DNA from: Streptomyces sp. NBC_01381
GTDB taxonomy: Bacteria; Actinomycetota; Actinomycetes; Streptomycetales; Streptomycetaceae
Assembly: GCF_026340305.1 (NCBI RefSeq)
Contig: NZ_JAPEPI010000001.1
Coordinates: 558,001 to 622,000 of the forward strand
Direction of reading: 5' to 3'
DNA length: 64,000 bases
Part shown: in pieces, positions 10,864 through 20,267 of the stretch
Numbering within the stretch: the first letter of the stretch is position 1
Layout: each line of letters starts with the position of its first letter
Position numbers and translations under genes: made by a program
The notes under the pieces: generated by a model
The model's database searches: none
Told to the model about the DNA's origin: nothing
The model's input: only the letters and a program-made list of their open reading frames with translations

Positions 10864-12276
10864 ATGGTGGGCATACGGAGCGACAGACGCGGCGGCAGAC
10901 CCGACGGCACACGCGGCGTACGCCGTGCACGCCGCGCCTGGATACGACTGACCGCGGCCACGCTCGGCTGTGCCCTGCTGCTCGCTGGCTGCGGCAGCGG
11001 CGGTGACGGCGACGCGTCCCCCGAGCACCGCCCGGTCGGCGGCATGGCCGACCAGGGCAAGGCGTCCGCGCCGCTGCCCGTCCCCCGGGGCGACGGCAGC
11101 AAGACCGCCGACGACTTCAACGGTGACGGCGCCCCCGATCTCGTACTCGACGATCTCGTGCACCGCGGCCACGGCGACGACGCGGGCATCGGCGTCGTCT
11201 ACGGATCGCGCAGCGGACTGCGGCCCGGCGCGCGGCAGTTGCTGAGCGCGCGGGCCAACGGGGCGCGGACCAAGGGCGAGCTGCCCGCCGCCTTCGAGTC
11301 GGAGGCCTCCTGCGACCTCGACAAGGACGGCTTCACCGATCTGCTGGTCTCCACCGACCCGCCGTACGACGGCCTCGGCCAGCCGCCCGTGCCGCTGCAG
11401 ATCCTCTTCGGCTCCCCCAAGGGCCTGACCGGCAAGGCCGTGAAGGTGAAGGTGCCCGCGCAGGCCCGGATCGGCAACGACTGGTCCGACCAGCCGGTCT
11501 GCGGCGACTTCGACGGGGACGGCGCGAGCGACCTCGTACTCCACGCGAGCGGCGCCCGGCTGACCTTCCTGCGCGGCCCGTTCAAGCGGACCGGCGCCGC
11601 GCGCGCCGCAGGGAAGCCGCTGGCCGCGCCCGGCAACGACCTCGTCACCGGCGAGGCCACCGATGTGGACCGGGACGGCTACGACGACCTCCTCGTCCGC
11701 AAGGCCGCCGACGCGACGGGCGCCGCCACCAGCGCGCTCGTCCTCGGCGGGCCGAAGGGTCCCGCCGAGACCGGGGTGCTCTTCCCCTCCGGCACGGACG
11801 TCGCGTTCGGGCGGTTCGGCAAGGGCAAGGCGGCGACGGACGCGGCCGTCGCGGGGCCGCGGGGCGTGGCTCTGCGGTACGACGTGCCGGGCACGGGGCG
11901 GGCCGCGCTGGAGGCGCGGCGGGTTTCCGTGGACGCCGGTGATCTCGACGGTGACGGGCTGAGCGAGCTGGTCATGAGCGGGGGCGGCAGCGGGAGTGGG
12001 GGTGGCGCGGGGGAGGTTCGCGTCTTCCGGGGGCGCGCGGGAGGCCTCGCCGCCAACGCATCGGCGTTGGTCGTTCCCTCCGCGAAGGGGACCACCCAGG
12101 TCCTTGGCATCGCCGACTTCGACGGCGACGGGCTCGCTGATCTCGCTCTGCGGACGTATCGCGGGGACGGCGAGGACACGGTGGGCGTGTATCCGGGCAT
12201 GAAGGGCGACTTGGTCGCGCGCAAGCCGCAACTGACCTTCTCCACGGCGGATTTCGCCTCCCTGGGCGACGGCTGA
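10864..12276 (+). CDS. FG-GAP/VCBS repeat lipoprotein (array member 1)
   Basis: A 470-residue exported protein. A twin-Arg-containing leader ends in the lipobox LLAGC, so it should be anchored to the membrane outer face. It carries about six FG-GAP blades with Ca-binding DxDxDG loops (DFNGDGAPDL, DLDKDGFTDL, DFDGDGASDL, DVDRDGYDDL, DLDGDGLSEL, DFDGDGLADL), predicting an integrin-alpha-like beta-propeller. ATG 10864 has GAGGTCAGGG in front. Ligand unknown. First of eight consecutive family members. Confidence 0.85.
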   Translation: MVGIRSDRRGGRPDGTRGVRRARRAWIRLTAATLGCALLLAGCGSGGDGDASPEHRPVGGMADQGKASAPLPVPRGDGSKTADDFNGDGAPDLVLDDLVHRGHGDDAGIGVVYGSRSGLRPGARQLLSARANGARTKGELPAAFESEASCDLDKDGFTDLLVSTDPPYDGLGQPPVPLQILFGSPKGLTGKAVKVKVPAQARIGNDWSDQPVCGDFDGDGASDLVLHASGARLTFLRGPFKRTGAARAAGKPLAAPGNDLVTGEATDVDRDGYDDLLVRKAADATGAATSALVLGGPKGPAETGVLFPSGTDVAFGRFGKGKAATDAAVAGPRGVALRYDVPGTGRAALEARRVSVDAGDLDGDGLSELVMSGGGSGSGGGAGEVRVFRGRAGGLAANASALVVPSAKGTTQVLGIADFDGDGLADLALRTYRGDGEDTVGVYPGMKGDLVARKPQLTFSTADFASLGDG

Positions 12277-12330
12277 CGGCGGCTTGTGGCAAGTAGCTGC
12301 CGCCGGCGAACACCTCGGAGGACATGCACA

Positions 12331-13725
12331 GTGAACCCGCCGTCAGGCAAGGACAGTTGGACCTCCATCGCACGCGTCGGTGCGATCACCGGCCTGACCG
12401 TGTGCTGCACGGCTGCGGCGCTCGCCGGCTGTGGTGTCTTCGGCGGTGAGACGAAGCGGTTCGGGCGTCCGCCCGCGGGCGAGGCCGCGAAGAACCCGTC
12501 GCCCAAGGACTTCAACGGCGACGGGTACGACGACTACGCCACCGTCCTGAAGTCCGGTCGCACCGATGACGGGAGAGTGGAGCGGAGCACCTACACGCTG
12601 ACCGTGGTGTACGGCTCCCCGGAGGGCCTGCGGCCCGATTGGTCCACGCGTCTCCCGGCGGGCGACGACGACGTGAAGTTCGGCCGACTGCTCCGGACCG
12701 ACCTGGACAACGACGGCTTCACCGACCTCGTCTCCTCGCGCGACGCCGGCCCCGGTGACCCCGTCTTCGTGATGTTCGGCGGCGCCCGGGGGCTCTCGGG
12801 CGCCGAGCGCCTCGACGCGGGTCACCTCCCGCCGGTGGCCGCCGGTGACTTCGACGGCGACGGCGCCACGGACCTCTTCGACGGCGAACAGACACTGTTC
12901 GGCCCCTTCGACCGGAAGAAGCGCCAGCCGGCCCGCGCCACGCGTGTCGACAAGCCCAACCCCGCGTCCCTGGACGTCGTCACCGGCGACTTCGAAGGCG
13001 ACGGGCGCACCGACGTGGTGATGACGAACGCGTACCACGGGGACGACTACGAGCAGAATGACGATCCGCCCGAGGCCCCGGACCAGGCCGTCTACTTCCG
13101 TGGCGGGGCCAAGGGGCTCGCCCGCGACGAAGGCCCGCAGGCCGAGCTCGTATCGAGCATGTCCACCTATGACGGGCCGCGCGGCGGCGGCGCGGGCGAC
13201 GTGGACGGCGACGGCATCGACGACTTCGTCGCCAACGGCGAGGCGACCGGGTCAGGCAGCATGCTCACCGTCATCCACGGGTCCAGGGCAGGGCTCGGCG
13301 GCGACCGCCCCGCCGAGGTCCTGGAGGGGCGCGGTTCCACCTGGGGCAGCGGTCCGATGGTCGGGGACGTCGACGGCGACCGCCGCGCGGACCTGGTGGC
13401 GGGGCGGCCCGGCTTCCACATCATCGACCCGGACAAGATCCTGCTGCTGCGCGGCGGGCCCCACGGACCGTCCACGGAGAGGGCCCAGACGGTGACCGGC
13501 GGGGACGAAGGCCTGCCCGACGGCATCGCGCCGCACCAGCTGCAGGAGCTCGACCTGCTCGACGTCGACGGCGACGGCCGCCAGGACGTCGTCGTGTTCT
13601 CCCAGCGATGGAAGAAGGAACAGGGCTACTTCCTGGTCCTCGGCGGCACCGGCGATGGTCTCGAGACCGAGGGCATCCAGCACTTCACGGCCGACGACGT
13701 AGGTGTCCAACTCTGGGGCGAATGA
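12331..13725 (+). CDS. FG-GAP/VCBS repeat lipoprotein (array member 2)
   Basis: 464 residues. Signal sequence with lipobox ALAGC, then about seven Ca-loop repeats (DFNGDGYDDY, DLDNDGFTDL, DFDGDGATDL, DFEGDGRTDV, DVDGDGIDDF, DVDGDRRADL, DVDGDGRQDV). GTG 12331 follows CGGAGG. It differs from members 3-8 in being lipid-anchored and in lacking the conserved SAGVPGTAEAGD spacer. Confidence 0.85.
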   Translation: MNPPSGKDSWTSIARVGAITGLTVCCTAAALAGCGVFGGETKRFGRPPAGEAAKNPSPKDFNGDGYDDYATVLKSGRTDDGRVERSTYTLTVVYGSPEGLRPDWSTRLPAGDDDVKFGRLLRTDLDNDGFTDLVSSRDAGPGDPVFVMFGGARGLSGAERLDAGHLPPVAAGDFDGDGATDLFDGEQTLFGPFDRKKRQPARATRVDKPNPASLDVVTGDFEGDGRTDVVMTNAYHGDDYEQNDDPPEAPDQAVYFRGGAKGLARDEGPQAELVSSMSTYDGPRGGGAGDVDGDGIDDFVANGEATGSGSMLTVIHGSRAGLGGDRPAEVLEGRGSTWGSGPMVGDVDGDRRADLVAGRPGFHIIDPDKILLLRGGPHGPSTERAQTVTGGDEGLPDGIAPHQLQELDLLDVDGDGRQDVVVFSQRWKKEQGYFLVLGGTGDGLETEGIQHFTADDVGVQLWGE

Positions 13726-13887
13726 TCCCCATTGGCGCAGCCGATGCGTTCACCTGGCGGCCACCTCTTCGACCCCGGCGCACAACCCTTCGCGCACTCC
13801 ACGAGTCACACACCCGGAAGTCATACCCAGAGGCTCACTCAGAGCCCGCAGATGCTCTGCCCCCACTTCCCCTTCCGGGAGTTCTAC

Positions 13888-15273
13888 GTGCGTGTAAGAA
13901 ATCTGGCCGTCACCGCCACCGTCGCGGCCCTCGCCGCCGCGGGCCTGAGCCTGCCGCTCGCCGGAACGGCCAGCGCCGCGTCCACCCTCAAGGACGACTA
14001 CAACGGCGACGGCTACCGCGACCTGGCGATCGGCATCCCGGGCAGCAACTCCGTGACGGTGACGTTCGGTTCGGCATCCGGTGTCGCGGCCAACCGCGCG
14101 GTCACCCTCAGCCAGAACTCGACCCAGGTCCCCGGAGTCACCGAGCCCGAGGACGAGTTCGGCGAGAACATCACCAGCGGTGACGTGAACCGCGACGGCT
14201 ACGCCGACCTGATCGTCGGCGCCCCCGGCGAGAAGGTGGAGGGCAAGCCGTCCGGCTCCGTCACCATCCTGTGGGGCGGCCAGGGCGGCTTCACCGCAGG
14301 CGGCCGGGTCCTGAACTCCCCCGCCGACACCACGGGCCGCTACGGCGAGGCCACGGTCTGGACCGACTTCGACGGCGACGGCTCGCCCCAGCTGAGCGTG
14401 ATCAGCGGCGACAACTGGTGGTACTACTCCGGCGCGGGCGAGGACGGCCGCGTACACGGCCTGGAGGTCGACTTCATCCCCGAGGGCGCACGCCTCGACG
14501 GCATGATCGCGGGCAAGTTCAAGGTCAAGGACGGCAGCGGCCTCGTCCTGTACGGCGAGCGCGCGGACGGCGGCGCCTACACCGCGCACATGAACGGCGG
14601 CTTCGGCGACTACGGCTACCAGGCCGAGGTCCTCGGCGAGGGCGACGACCCGACGGCGACGCGCGACGCGGCCACCGCCGGTGATGTCAACGGCGACGGT
14701 TACGACGATCTTGTCACCGGCAACTCCCGTGCGGGGAAGGGTGGTTCGGTCACCGTCCGGTTCGGTGGCGACCGCGCGTTCGGCGCCCCGGTGACGTACG
14801 ACCAGGACAGCGCGGGCGTCCCCGGCACCGGCGAGTCGGGCGACGGCTTCGGCGCCTCCGTCTCGGCGGGCGACGTCACCGGCGACGGCCTGCCCGACCT
14901 CGCGGTGGGCGCGCCCGGCGAGACGGTCGGCACGGTGGCCGGGACCGGCAGCGTCACCCTCCTCAAGTCCTCGGCGGGCAGCTTCACTTCGGGCCAGGCC
15001 TGGCACCAGGAGACCGCGGGCGTACCCGGCACCGCCGAGCCGGACGACGGCTTCGGCACCTCCGTACGCCTCAAGGACATCAACAAGAACGGCAAGGCGG
15101 ACCTGGCCACCGGCGCGACCGGCGAGGACATCGGCACGACGCGGGACGTCGGCGCGGTGTGGGTGCTGCGCGGCACGGCGACGGGCCTGACGTCGTCGTA
15201 CGCGGCGTCCTTCAACGGCTCGGACTTCGGGGTCGGCACGGCGGGCGCGGGCTTCGGCCGGACGGTTCGCTGA
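13888..15273 (+). CDS. secreted FG-GAP/VCBS repeat protein (array member 3)
   Basis: 461 residues from GTG 13888 (GGGAG upstream; the frame is open further upstream without family features). The Sec signal ends near TASAAS. Propeller blades carry DYNGDGYRDLAIG, DVNRDGYADLIVG, DVNGDGYDDLVTG and DVTGDGLPDLAVG, linked by the spacer SAGVPGTGESGDGFG. No wall-sorting or membrane anchor is seen, so it is probably released or retained by binding. Confidence 0.87.
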   Translation: MRVRNLAVTATVAALAAAGLSLPLAGTASAASTLKDDYNGDGYRDLAIGIPGSNSVTVTFGSASGVAANRAVTLSQNSTQVPGVTEPEDEFGENITSGDVNRDGYADLIVGAPGEKVEGKPSGSVTILWGGQGGFTAGGRVLNSPADTTGRYGEATVWTDFDGDGSPQLSVISGDNWWYYSGAGEDGRVHGLEVDFIPEGARLDGMIAGKFKVKDGSGLVLYGERADGGAYTAHMNGGFGDYGYQAEVLGEGDDPTATRDAATAGDVNGDGYDDLVTGNSRAGKGGSVTVRFGGDRAFGAPVTYDQDSAGVPGTGESGDGFGASVSAGDVTGDGLPDLAVGAPGETVGTVAGTGSVTLLKSSAGSFTSGQAWHQETAGVPGTAEPDDGFGTSVRLKDINKNGKADLATGATGEDIGTTRDVGAVWVLRGTATGLTSSYAASFNGSDFGVGTAGAGFGRTVR

Positions 15274-15337
15274 TACCGGCTGGCACTTCGCTGGTTCCTC
15301 AACTGCCCCTCCCTATACGTGAGTTGGAGACGCCTCA

Positions 15338-16801
15338 GTGGTTTCGACGGCTGACCACGCGCGCAGACCCGCGCGGAACAAGATCCTGGCTGCGGGCGCG
15401 CTCGGCGCCGCCACCGTGCTCGGCCTCGCAGGACTGACGGCGGGCGGCGCGTCCGCCGCCGAGCCCTCGAAGCTCAGGGCGGACTACAACGGCGACGGGT
15501 ACGTGGACCTCGCGGTCGGCGTGCCGGGCGCGACGGTCAGCGGCAAGACCAAGGCCGGGTACGTGAATGTGGTGTGGGGCGGCGCCTCTGGCCTCGGGAA
15601 GCACGGCTCGATGAACGTCGGCCAGGGCACGGCCGGCGTCCCCGGCACGGTGGAGGCCGACGACCGCTTCGGCACGGCCGTCCACTCCGCCGACCTGAAC
15701 GGCGACGGCTACAGCGACCTGATCGCATCGGCGCCCGGCGAGGCCATCGACACCACCCCCGACGTGGGCACCATCTCCGTGGTGTGGGGCTCCGCCGGGG
15801 GCTTCGCCAAGGGCGGCATCACGGCCGCCAAGGGCGGCTCCGAGGACTCCAGGATCGGCGGCGCGCTCAGCACCGGCGACTACGACGGCGACGGCACGCA
15901 GGACCTCGTCTTCCCCATCGCCGGTGAGGAGGGCACGGCGACAATGATGCGCCCCGGGCCCATCACGTCGGCGACGAACACCAGGCCCGCCCTCGTCGAG
16001 AACCACCGGTTCGGCGGCCCGCGCGCCTACGCTTCCGCCGACTTCGACGGGGACGGCAAGGACGACCTCGCGGTGACGTACAAGGGCATGGAGAGCGTCG
16101 GCACGCACATCGTCCGCAAGGCGTCCGGCGAGTGGCAGAACTTCTGGGCCACCGGCGACCACGGCACGTCGGTCGCCGCGGGCGACTTCGACGGGGACGG
16201 CACGGCCGACCTCGTGCTCGGCGGCGTCACGGCGGACCCGGAGGCGGACGGCACCCATTGCGAGGACCGGCTCGGCGGCGCGGTCCTCACCGTGTACGGC
16301 AAGCAGGGCGCCGTGCTCGGCGGTGGCTCCGCGTGCACCACGCAGAGCACGCCCGAGGTCGGCGGCAGCGCGGAGTCCGGGGACAACTTCGGCGCGTCGC
16401 TCGCGGTGGCCAACCTCGACCGGGACGGCATCGACGAACTGATCGTCGGCGGTGACGCCGAGGCGGTCGGCACCGCGGCGAGCGCGGGAACGTACTGGAT
16501 CCTCGCATCGGCCGGCACGGGCAAGCCCCTGGTGGGGCCCGCCTACAGCCAGAACTCCGCGGGCGTCGCGGGCACGGCCGAGGCGGGCGACCGCCTGGGC
16601 GCGGCGGTGGCCGCCGGTGACTACAACGGGGACGCGTACCCCGACGTGGCCGTCGGCGCGCCGGGCGAGGACGCCCGGTCCGGCGGCGTCTGGTACTCCG
16701 CGACGCCCAAGGAGGGCCCGAACCCGGCGGTGGTTTCCGTGACCCCCGGGAAGCTGGGCCTGGCGGGGGCGAGCGAGTACGGGGCGGTGCTGGGCCGATA
16801 G
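15338..16801 (+). CDS. secreted FG-GAP/VCBS repeat protein (array member 4)
   Basis: 487 residues from GTG 15338. The signal peptide (KILAAGALGAATVLGLAGL) ends near GGASAAEPS. Blades include DYNGDGYVDLAVG, DLNGDGYSDLIAS, DYDGDGTQDLVFP, DFDGDGKDDLAVT, DFDGDGTADLVLG, NLDRDGIDELIVG and DYNGDAYPDVAVG. A short element TACGTGAGTTGGAG before the start resembles that before member 8. Confidence 0.87.
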   Translation: MVSTADHARRPARNKILAAGALGAATVLGLAGLTAGGASAAEPSKLRADYNGDGYVDLAVGVPGATVSGKTKAGYVNVVWGGASGLGKHGSMNVGQGTAGVPGTVEADDRFGTAVHSADLNGDGYSDLIASAPGEAIDTTPDVGTISVVWGSAGGFAKGGITAAKGGSEDSRIGGALSTGDYDGDGTQDLVFPIAGEEGTATMMRPGPITSATNTRPALVENHRFGGPRAYASADFDGDGKDDLAVTYKGMESVGTHIVRKASGEWQNFWATGDHGTSVAAGDFDGDGTADLVLGGVTADPEADGTHCEDRLGGAVLTVYGKQGAVLGGGSACTTQSTPEVGGSAESGDNFGASLAVANLDRDGIDELIVGGDAEAVGTAASAGTYWILASAGTGKPLVGPAYSQNSAGVAGTAEAGDRLGAAVAAGDYNGDAYPDVAVGAPGEDARSGGVWYSATPKEGPNPAVVSVTPGKLGLAGASEYGAVLGR

Positions 16802-16868
16802 CGGTCCCTGCGAGGCCTTCCCCACCCCCCACTCACGCATTGGCAAACAACAACAGGAGCCCGACAGC

Positions 16869-18347
16869 ATGCCCAAGCACAAGCGCCCCACCCCCCGTAC
16901 CCACAGACCCGGCCGCCTCGCCGCGGCCACCGCCGCCGCCGCGGCCCTCACAGGCGGCCTCCTCACCCTCACCGCGACGACCGCGACCGCCGCCCCCGCG
17001 GCGACCCAGCCGGACGACGCGGACTTCAACGGCGACGGCGCGGCCGACCTCGCCACCTCCGCCACGCACGCGAACATCGGCGGCAAGGACAAGGCGGGCC
17101 AGGTCGTCGTCACGTACGGCGGCGCCGAGCGGCGGCACACCACGTACAGCCAGAACAGCGCGGGCGTCCCCGGCACCGCCGAGGCGGGCGACGCCTTCGG
17201 CGCGGACACCGCGTACGGCGACTTCGACCGCGACGGCTACGACGACCTCGCGGTGGCCGCGATCGGCGAGGACGTCGGCACGGACGTGGACGGCGGCACC
17301 GTACAGATCCTGTGGGGCTCGGCGGCCGGCCTGTCCGGCGGCAGCACGCTCACGGACCCGCGCCCCACCAAGCACGACAAGTTCGGCGGCCCCCTCCAGG
17401 CGGGCGACTTCGACGGCGACGGCACGGACGACCTCGCCGTGGGCGCGAGCTCGGGCGCCGCCACGATCGACCTCTTCGACGGCGGCATCACCCGCACCGG
17501 CACCCCCGGCGACCACTACACGGTCCTGCCGCCCATCCACAGCGGCGAAGGCGCGGGCCCCTTCAACCTGCACTCCGGCGACGTCAACGGCGACGGCCGC
17601 GACGACCTGATCGTCGACGGCTACTCCACGGCGGACGGCTACAACGCCAACCTCTGGCTGCCCGGCAGCGCGAACGGCATCACCACGACCGGCGTCCAGC
17701 GGCTGCCCGCCGGCTACATCACCGACGTGGGCGACACGGACAGTGACGGCTACGGCGACGTCATCATCGGCCTGACCTGGGACGAGGGCATCGACGGCGC
17801 CAACAAGGGCGGCACGGTGTACGTCGTGAAGGGCAACGCCAACGGCCCCTACGGCGGCAGCGAGACCATCACCCAGGACTCCCCGGGCATCCCCGGCGGC
17901 AGCGAGAACGGCGACAACTTCGGCGCCGAGCTGGACCTCGGGGACATCAACGGCGACGGCCACCTCGACCTGGTCGTCAGCTCCCCCGGCGAGGACCTGG
18001 ACGGCGTCGCGGACGCGGGCTCGGCGACCCTCATCTACGGCGCGGCGGACGGCTCGGGCCTCTCCACGCAGGGCGCGGTCCTGCTCAGCCAGGACACCCC
18101 GGGCGTCCCCAACTCCAATGAGACGAACGACTACTTCGGCTCGGACGTCCACATCGACGACCTGAACGCGGACGGCCGCGGCGAGGTCGCCATCGGCGCA
18201 CTGGGCGAGAACGGTGCCAACGGCGCCTTCTACGTCTTGGACTCCAACGCCGACGGCACGCTCGCCTCCGGCACCGGCATCTACACGTCCACGGTCGGCA
18301 TCTCCGCGACGGGCACCCCGCGGCTGGGCTCCAACTTCGCGGACTGA
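16869..18347 (+). CDS. secreted FG-GAP/VCBS repeat protein (array member 5)
   Basis: 492 residues, ATG behind CAGGAG. Signal sequence rich in Ala/Thr ends near TATAAPAA. About seven blades (DFNGDGAADLATS, DFDRDGYDDLAVA, DFDGDGTDDLAVG, DVNGDGRDDLIVD, DTDSDGYGDVIIG, DINGDGHLDLVVS, DLNADGRGEVAIG). It is followed by a strong hairpin terminator, so members 1-5 and 6-8 may be separate transcription groups. Confidence 0.87.
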   Translation: MPKHKRPTPRTHRPGRLAAATAAAAALTGGLLTLTATTATAAPAATQPDDADFNGDGAADLATSATHANIGGKDKAGQVVVTYGGAERRHTTYSQNSAGVPGTAEAGDAFGADTAYGDFDRDGYDDLAVAAIGEDVGTDVDGGTVQILWGSAAGLSGGSTLTDPRPTKHDKFGGPLQAGDFDGDGTDDLAVGASSGAATIDLFDGGITRTGTPGDHYTVLPPIHSGEGAGPFNLHSGDVNGDGRDDLIVDGYSTADGYNANLWLPGSANGITTTGVQRLPAGYITDVGDTDSDGYGDVIIGLTWDEGIDGANKGGTVYVVKGNANGPYGGSETITQDSPGIPGGSENGDNFGAELDLGDINGDGHLDLVVSSPGEDLDGVADAGSATLIYGAADGSGLSTQGAVLLSQDTPGVPNSNETNDYFGSDVHIDDLNADGRGEVAIGALGENGANGAFYVLDSNADGTLASGTGIYTSTVGISATGTPRLGSNFAD

Positions 18348-18375
18348 CCCGCTGCTTCACCCCTCCCCCCAAGCC

Positions 18376-18410
18376 GCCGGGCCCGCACGCTCCCCCCGTG
18401 CGGGCCCGGC
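18376..18410 (+). terminator. perfect 13-bp GC hairpin between array members 5 and 6
   Basis: GCCGGGCCCGCAC, 9-nt loop, GTGCGGGCCCGGC. It lies 29 nt past the stop of member 5 and 29 nt before the start of member 6. Confidence 0.8.
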
Positions 18411-18438
18411 TCCCCCGATCTCTCACCCCGGAGCTCCC

Positions 18439-19899
18439 GTGCGCCTCCGAACCATCCCCCTGGCCGCGTCCCTCACGACCACCGGCCTGGTCACCGCCCT
18501 GCTCACCGTCCTGCCCGGCACGGCCACGGCCGCGCCGTCCGGACTCTCCGGAGATTTCAACGGCGACGGCCACCGCGATCTGGCGATCTCCGCCCCGGCC
18601 GCCACGGTCGGCGGCAAGTCCTGGGCGGGCCATGTCGCCGTGGCGTACGGATCGGATTCCGGCAGCCCGGACCCGGCCCGCCGCACGGTCATCAGCCAGA
18701 ACTCGCCCGGAGTACCGGGCGAGGCCGAGACGGACGACGAGTTCGGCCACCGGATCGCGGCGGCCGACCTGAACCGCGACGGATACAGCGACCTCGTCGT
18801 CACTTCCTCGCGCGAGAAGGTCGGCAGCCACCCGGACGCGGGCACGGTGGTGATCGTCTGGGGCTCGGCGGGCGGCCTGTCCGGCGGCACGACCGTCGAC
18901 AACCCCCAGCCGCTGCACGGCAGTTACTTCGGGCTCGGCCTGGCCACAGGTGACTTCACCGGAGACGGGAAGCCGGACCTCGCCGTGTCCGCACAGGGCG
19001 ACACCGGCACCAATCCCTTCAAGATCCGCCTGATCCGCGGCCCGTTCACCAAGTCCGGCTCGACCGGCACCATCACGTCGTACGCCGCACCGCTCGAAGG
19101 CCCGACCCTCACGGCGGGCCGGGTGAACGGCGACGCCAAGGCCGACCTGGTGGTCACCGGCAGGAAGACCAACAGCGACCACCTCGGGGCGGCCGTCTAC
19201 TACAAGGGCACATCGGCGGGCCTGACCAAGGGCGCGAGCCTGCGCGCGGGCACCACGGCGGCCATCGGCGACCTGGACGGCGACGGCTACGGAGACATCG
19301 CCGTCGGCAACCCCGACGAGCCCGGCGACGAACCGTCCGGCTCCAAGGGCGGCGAGGTCAGCGTCATCTACGGCACCTCGTCGGGCCCGAGCTCCACCCG
19401 CCGTACGACCCTGACCCAGAGCAGTGCGGGCGTGCCGGGCGCCTCCGAGTACGGGGACAACTTCGGCGCGTCGGTGGCCGTGGGCGACCTCGACGGCGAC
19501 GGCCACGCGGAGCTGACGGCAGGCGCCCCCGGCGAGAGCCTCGGCGCCGAACCGGACCTCATCCTGGGCGCGGGCGCGGTCACCGTCCTGCGCGGCTCCG
19601 CATCGGGCCTCACCACCACCGGCGCGCTCAACCTCACCCAGGACAGCCCCGGCGTCCCCGGCAGCGCGGAGTCCATCGACGGCTTCGGCGCGACCCTGCT
19701 CTCCTCGGACATCGGCGCCGACGGCCGCCAGGACCTCACGGCGACGGCCTCCCAGGAGAACGACGACGCGGGCGCCGTATGGCATCTCCCCGGCACCGCG
19801 GGCTCCCTCTACTCCACGACGACATCCACCAGCTTCGGCCCGAGCGGGCTCGGCCTCTCCACGGCGTACTCGGCCTTCGGGTCGGACCTCGCGGGCTGA
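18439..19899 (+). CDS. secreted FG-GAP/VCBS repeat protein (array member 6)
   Basis: 486 residues from GTG 18439 behind CGGAG. Signal sequence ends near TATAAPSG. Blades include DFNGDGHRDLAIS, DLNRDGYSDLVVT, DFTGDGKPDLAVS, DLDGDGYGDIAVG and DLDGDGHAELTAG with two SAGVPG/SPGVPG spacers. It ends with SAFGSDLAG, similar to the tails of the neighbouring members. Confidence 0.87.
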   Translation: MRLRTIPLAASLTTTGLVTALLTVLPGTATAAPSGLSGDFNGDGHRDLAISAPAATVGGKSWAGHVAVAYGSDSGSPDPARRTVISQNSPGVPGEAETDDEFGHRIAAADLNRDGYSDLVVTSSREKVGSHPDAGTVVIVWGSAGGLSGGTTVDNPQPLHGSYFGLGLATGDFTGDGKPDLAVSAQGDTGTNPFKIRLIRGPFTKSGSTGTITSYAAPLEGPTLTAGRVNGDAKADLVVTGRKTNSDHLGAAVYYKGTSAGLTKGASLRAGTTAAIGDLDGDGYGDIAVGNPDEPGDEPSGSKGGEVSVIYGTSSGPSSTRRTTLTQSSAGVPGASEYGDNFGASVAVGDLDGDGHAELTAGAPGESLGAEPDLILGAGAVTVLRGSASGLTTTGALNLTQDSPGVPGSAESIDGFGATLLSSDIGADGRQDLTATASQENDDAGAVWHLPGTAGSLYSTTTSTSFGPSGLGLSTAYSAFGSDLAG

Positions 19900-19915
19900 T
19901 CGAGGGACACGACCC

Positions 19916-20200
19916 ATGCGCAGACGCATCATCGCCGCCGTCGCCACCCTGGCCACGGCCGCCCTCACACCCTTGGCACTGCCCGCACCGGCCACGGCCG
20001 CGCCGGCCCGGTACGCCGACGACTTCAACGGCGACGGCCACCGCGACCTGGCCGTGGGCATGCCGTCGAAGACCGTCGACGGCAAGAAGCGGGCCGGCGC
20101 GATCCTGGTGACCTTCGGCTCGGCCTCGGGTCTGACCGGCAAGCGTGTGTACTACGGCCTGGCCGCCGGCTCGCATCTGGGTGAGGCGGTCAATGACTGA
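19916..20200 (+). CDS. short FG-GAP protein, one blade only (array member 7)
   Basis: 94 residues: an intact signal peptide (to TAAPARY) and a single blade (DDFNGDGHRDLAVGMPSK), then a stop 45 nt past the next glycine turn. Normal members have six or seven blades, so this is either a decayed copy or a secreted one-blade fragment. It begins 16 nt after member 6 behind GAGGGACACG. Confidence 0.65.
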   Translation: MRRRIIAAVATLATAALTPLALPAPATAAPARYADDFNGDGHRDLAVGMPSKTVDGKKRAGAILVTFGSASGLTGKRVYYGLAAGSHLGEAVND

Positions 20201-20267
20201 GACAGCGCCCGGACTTGTGCATCACCCGTACCGAAGTTCCCGTTTTCCCATACGAGTTGGAGTCCTT

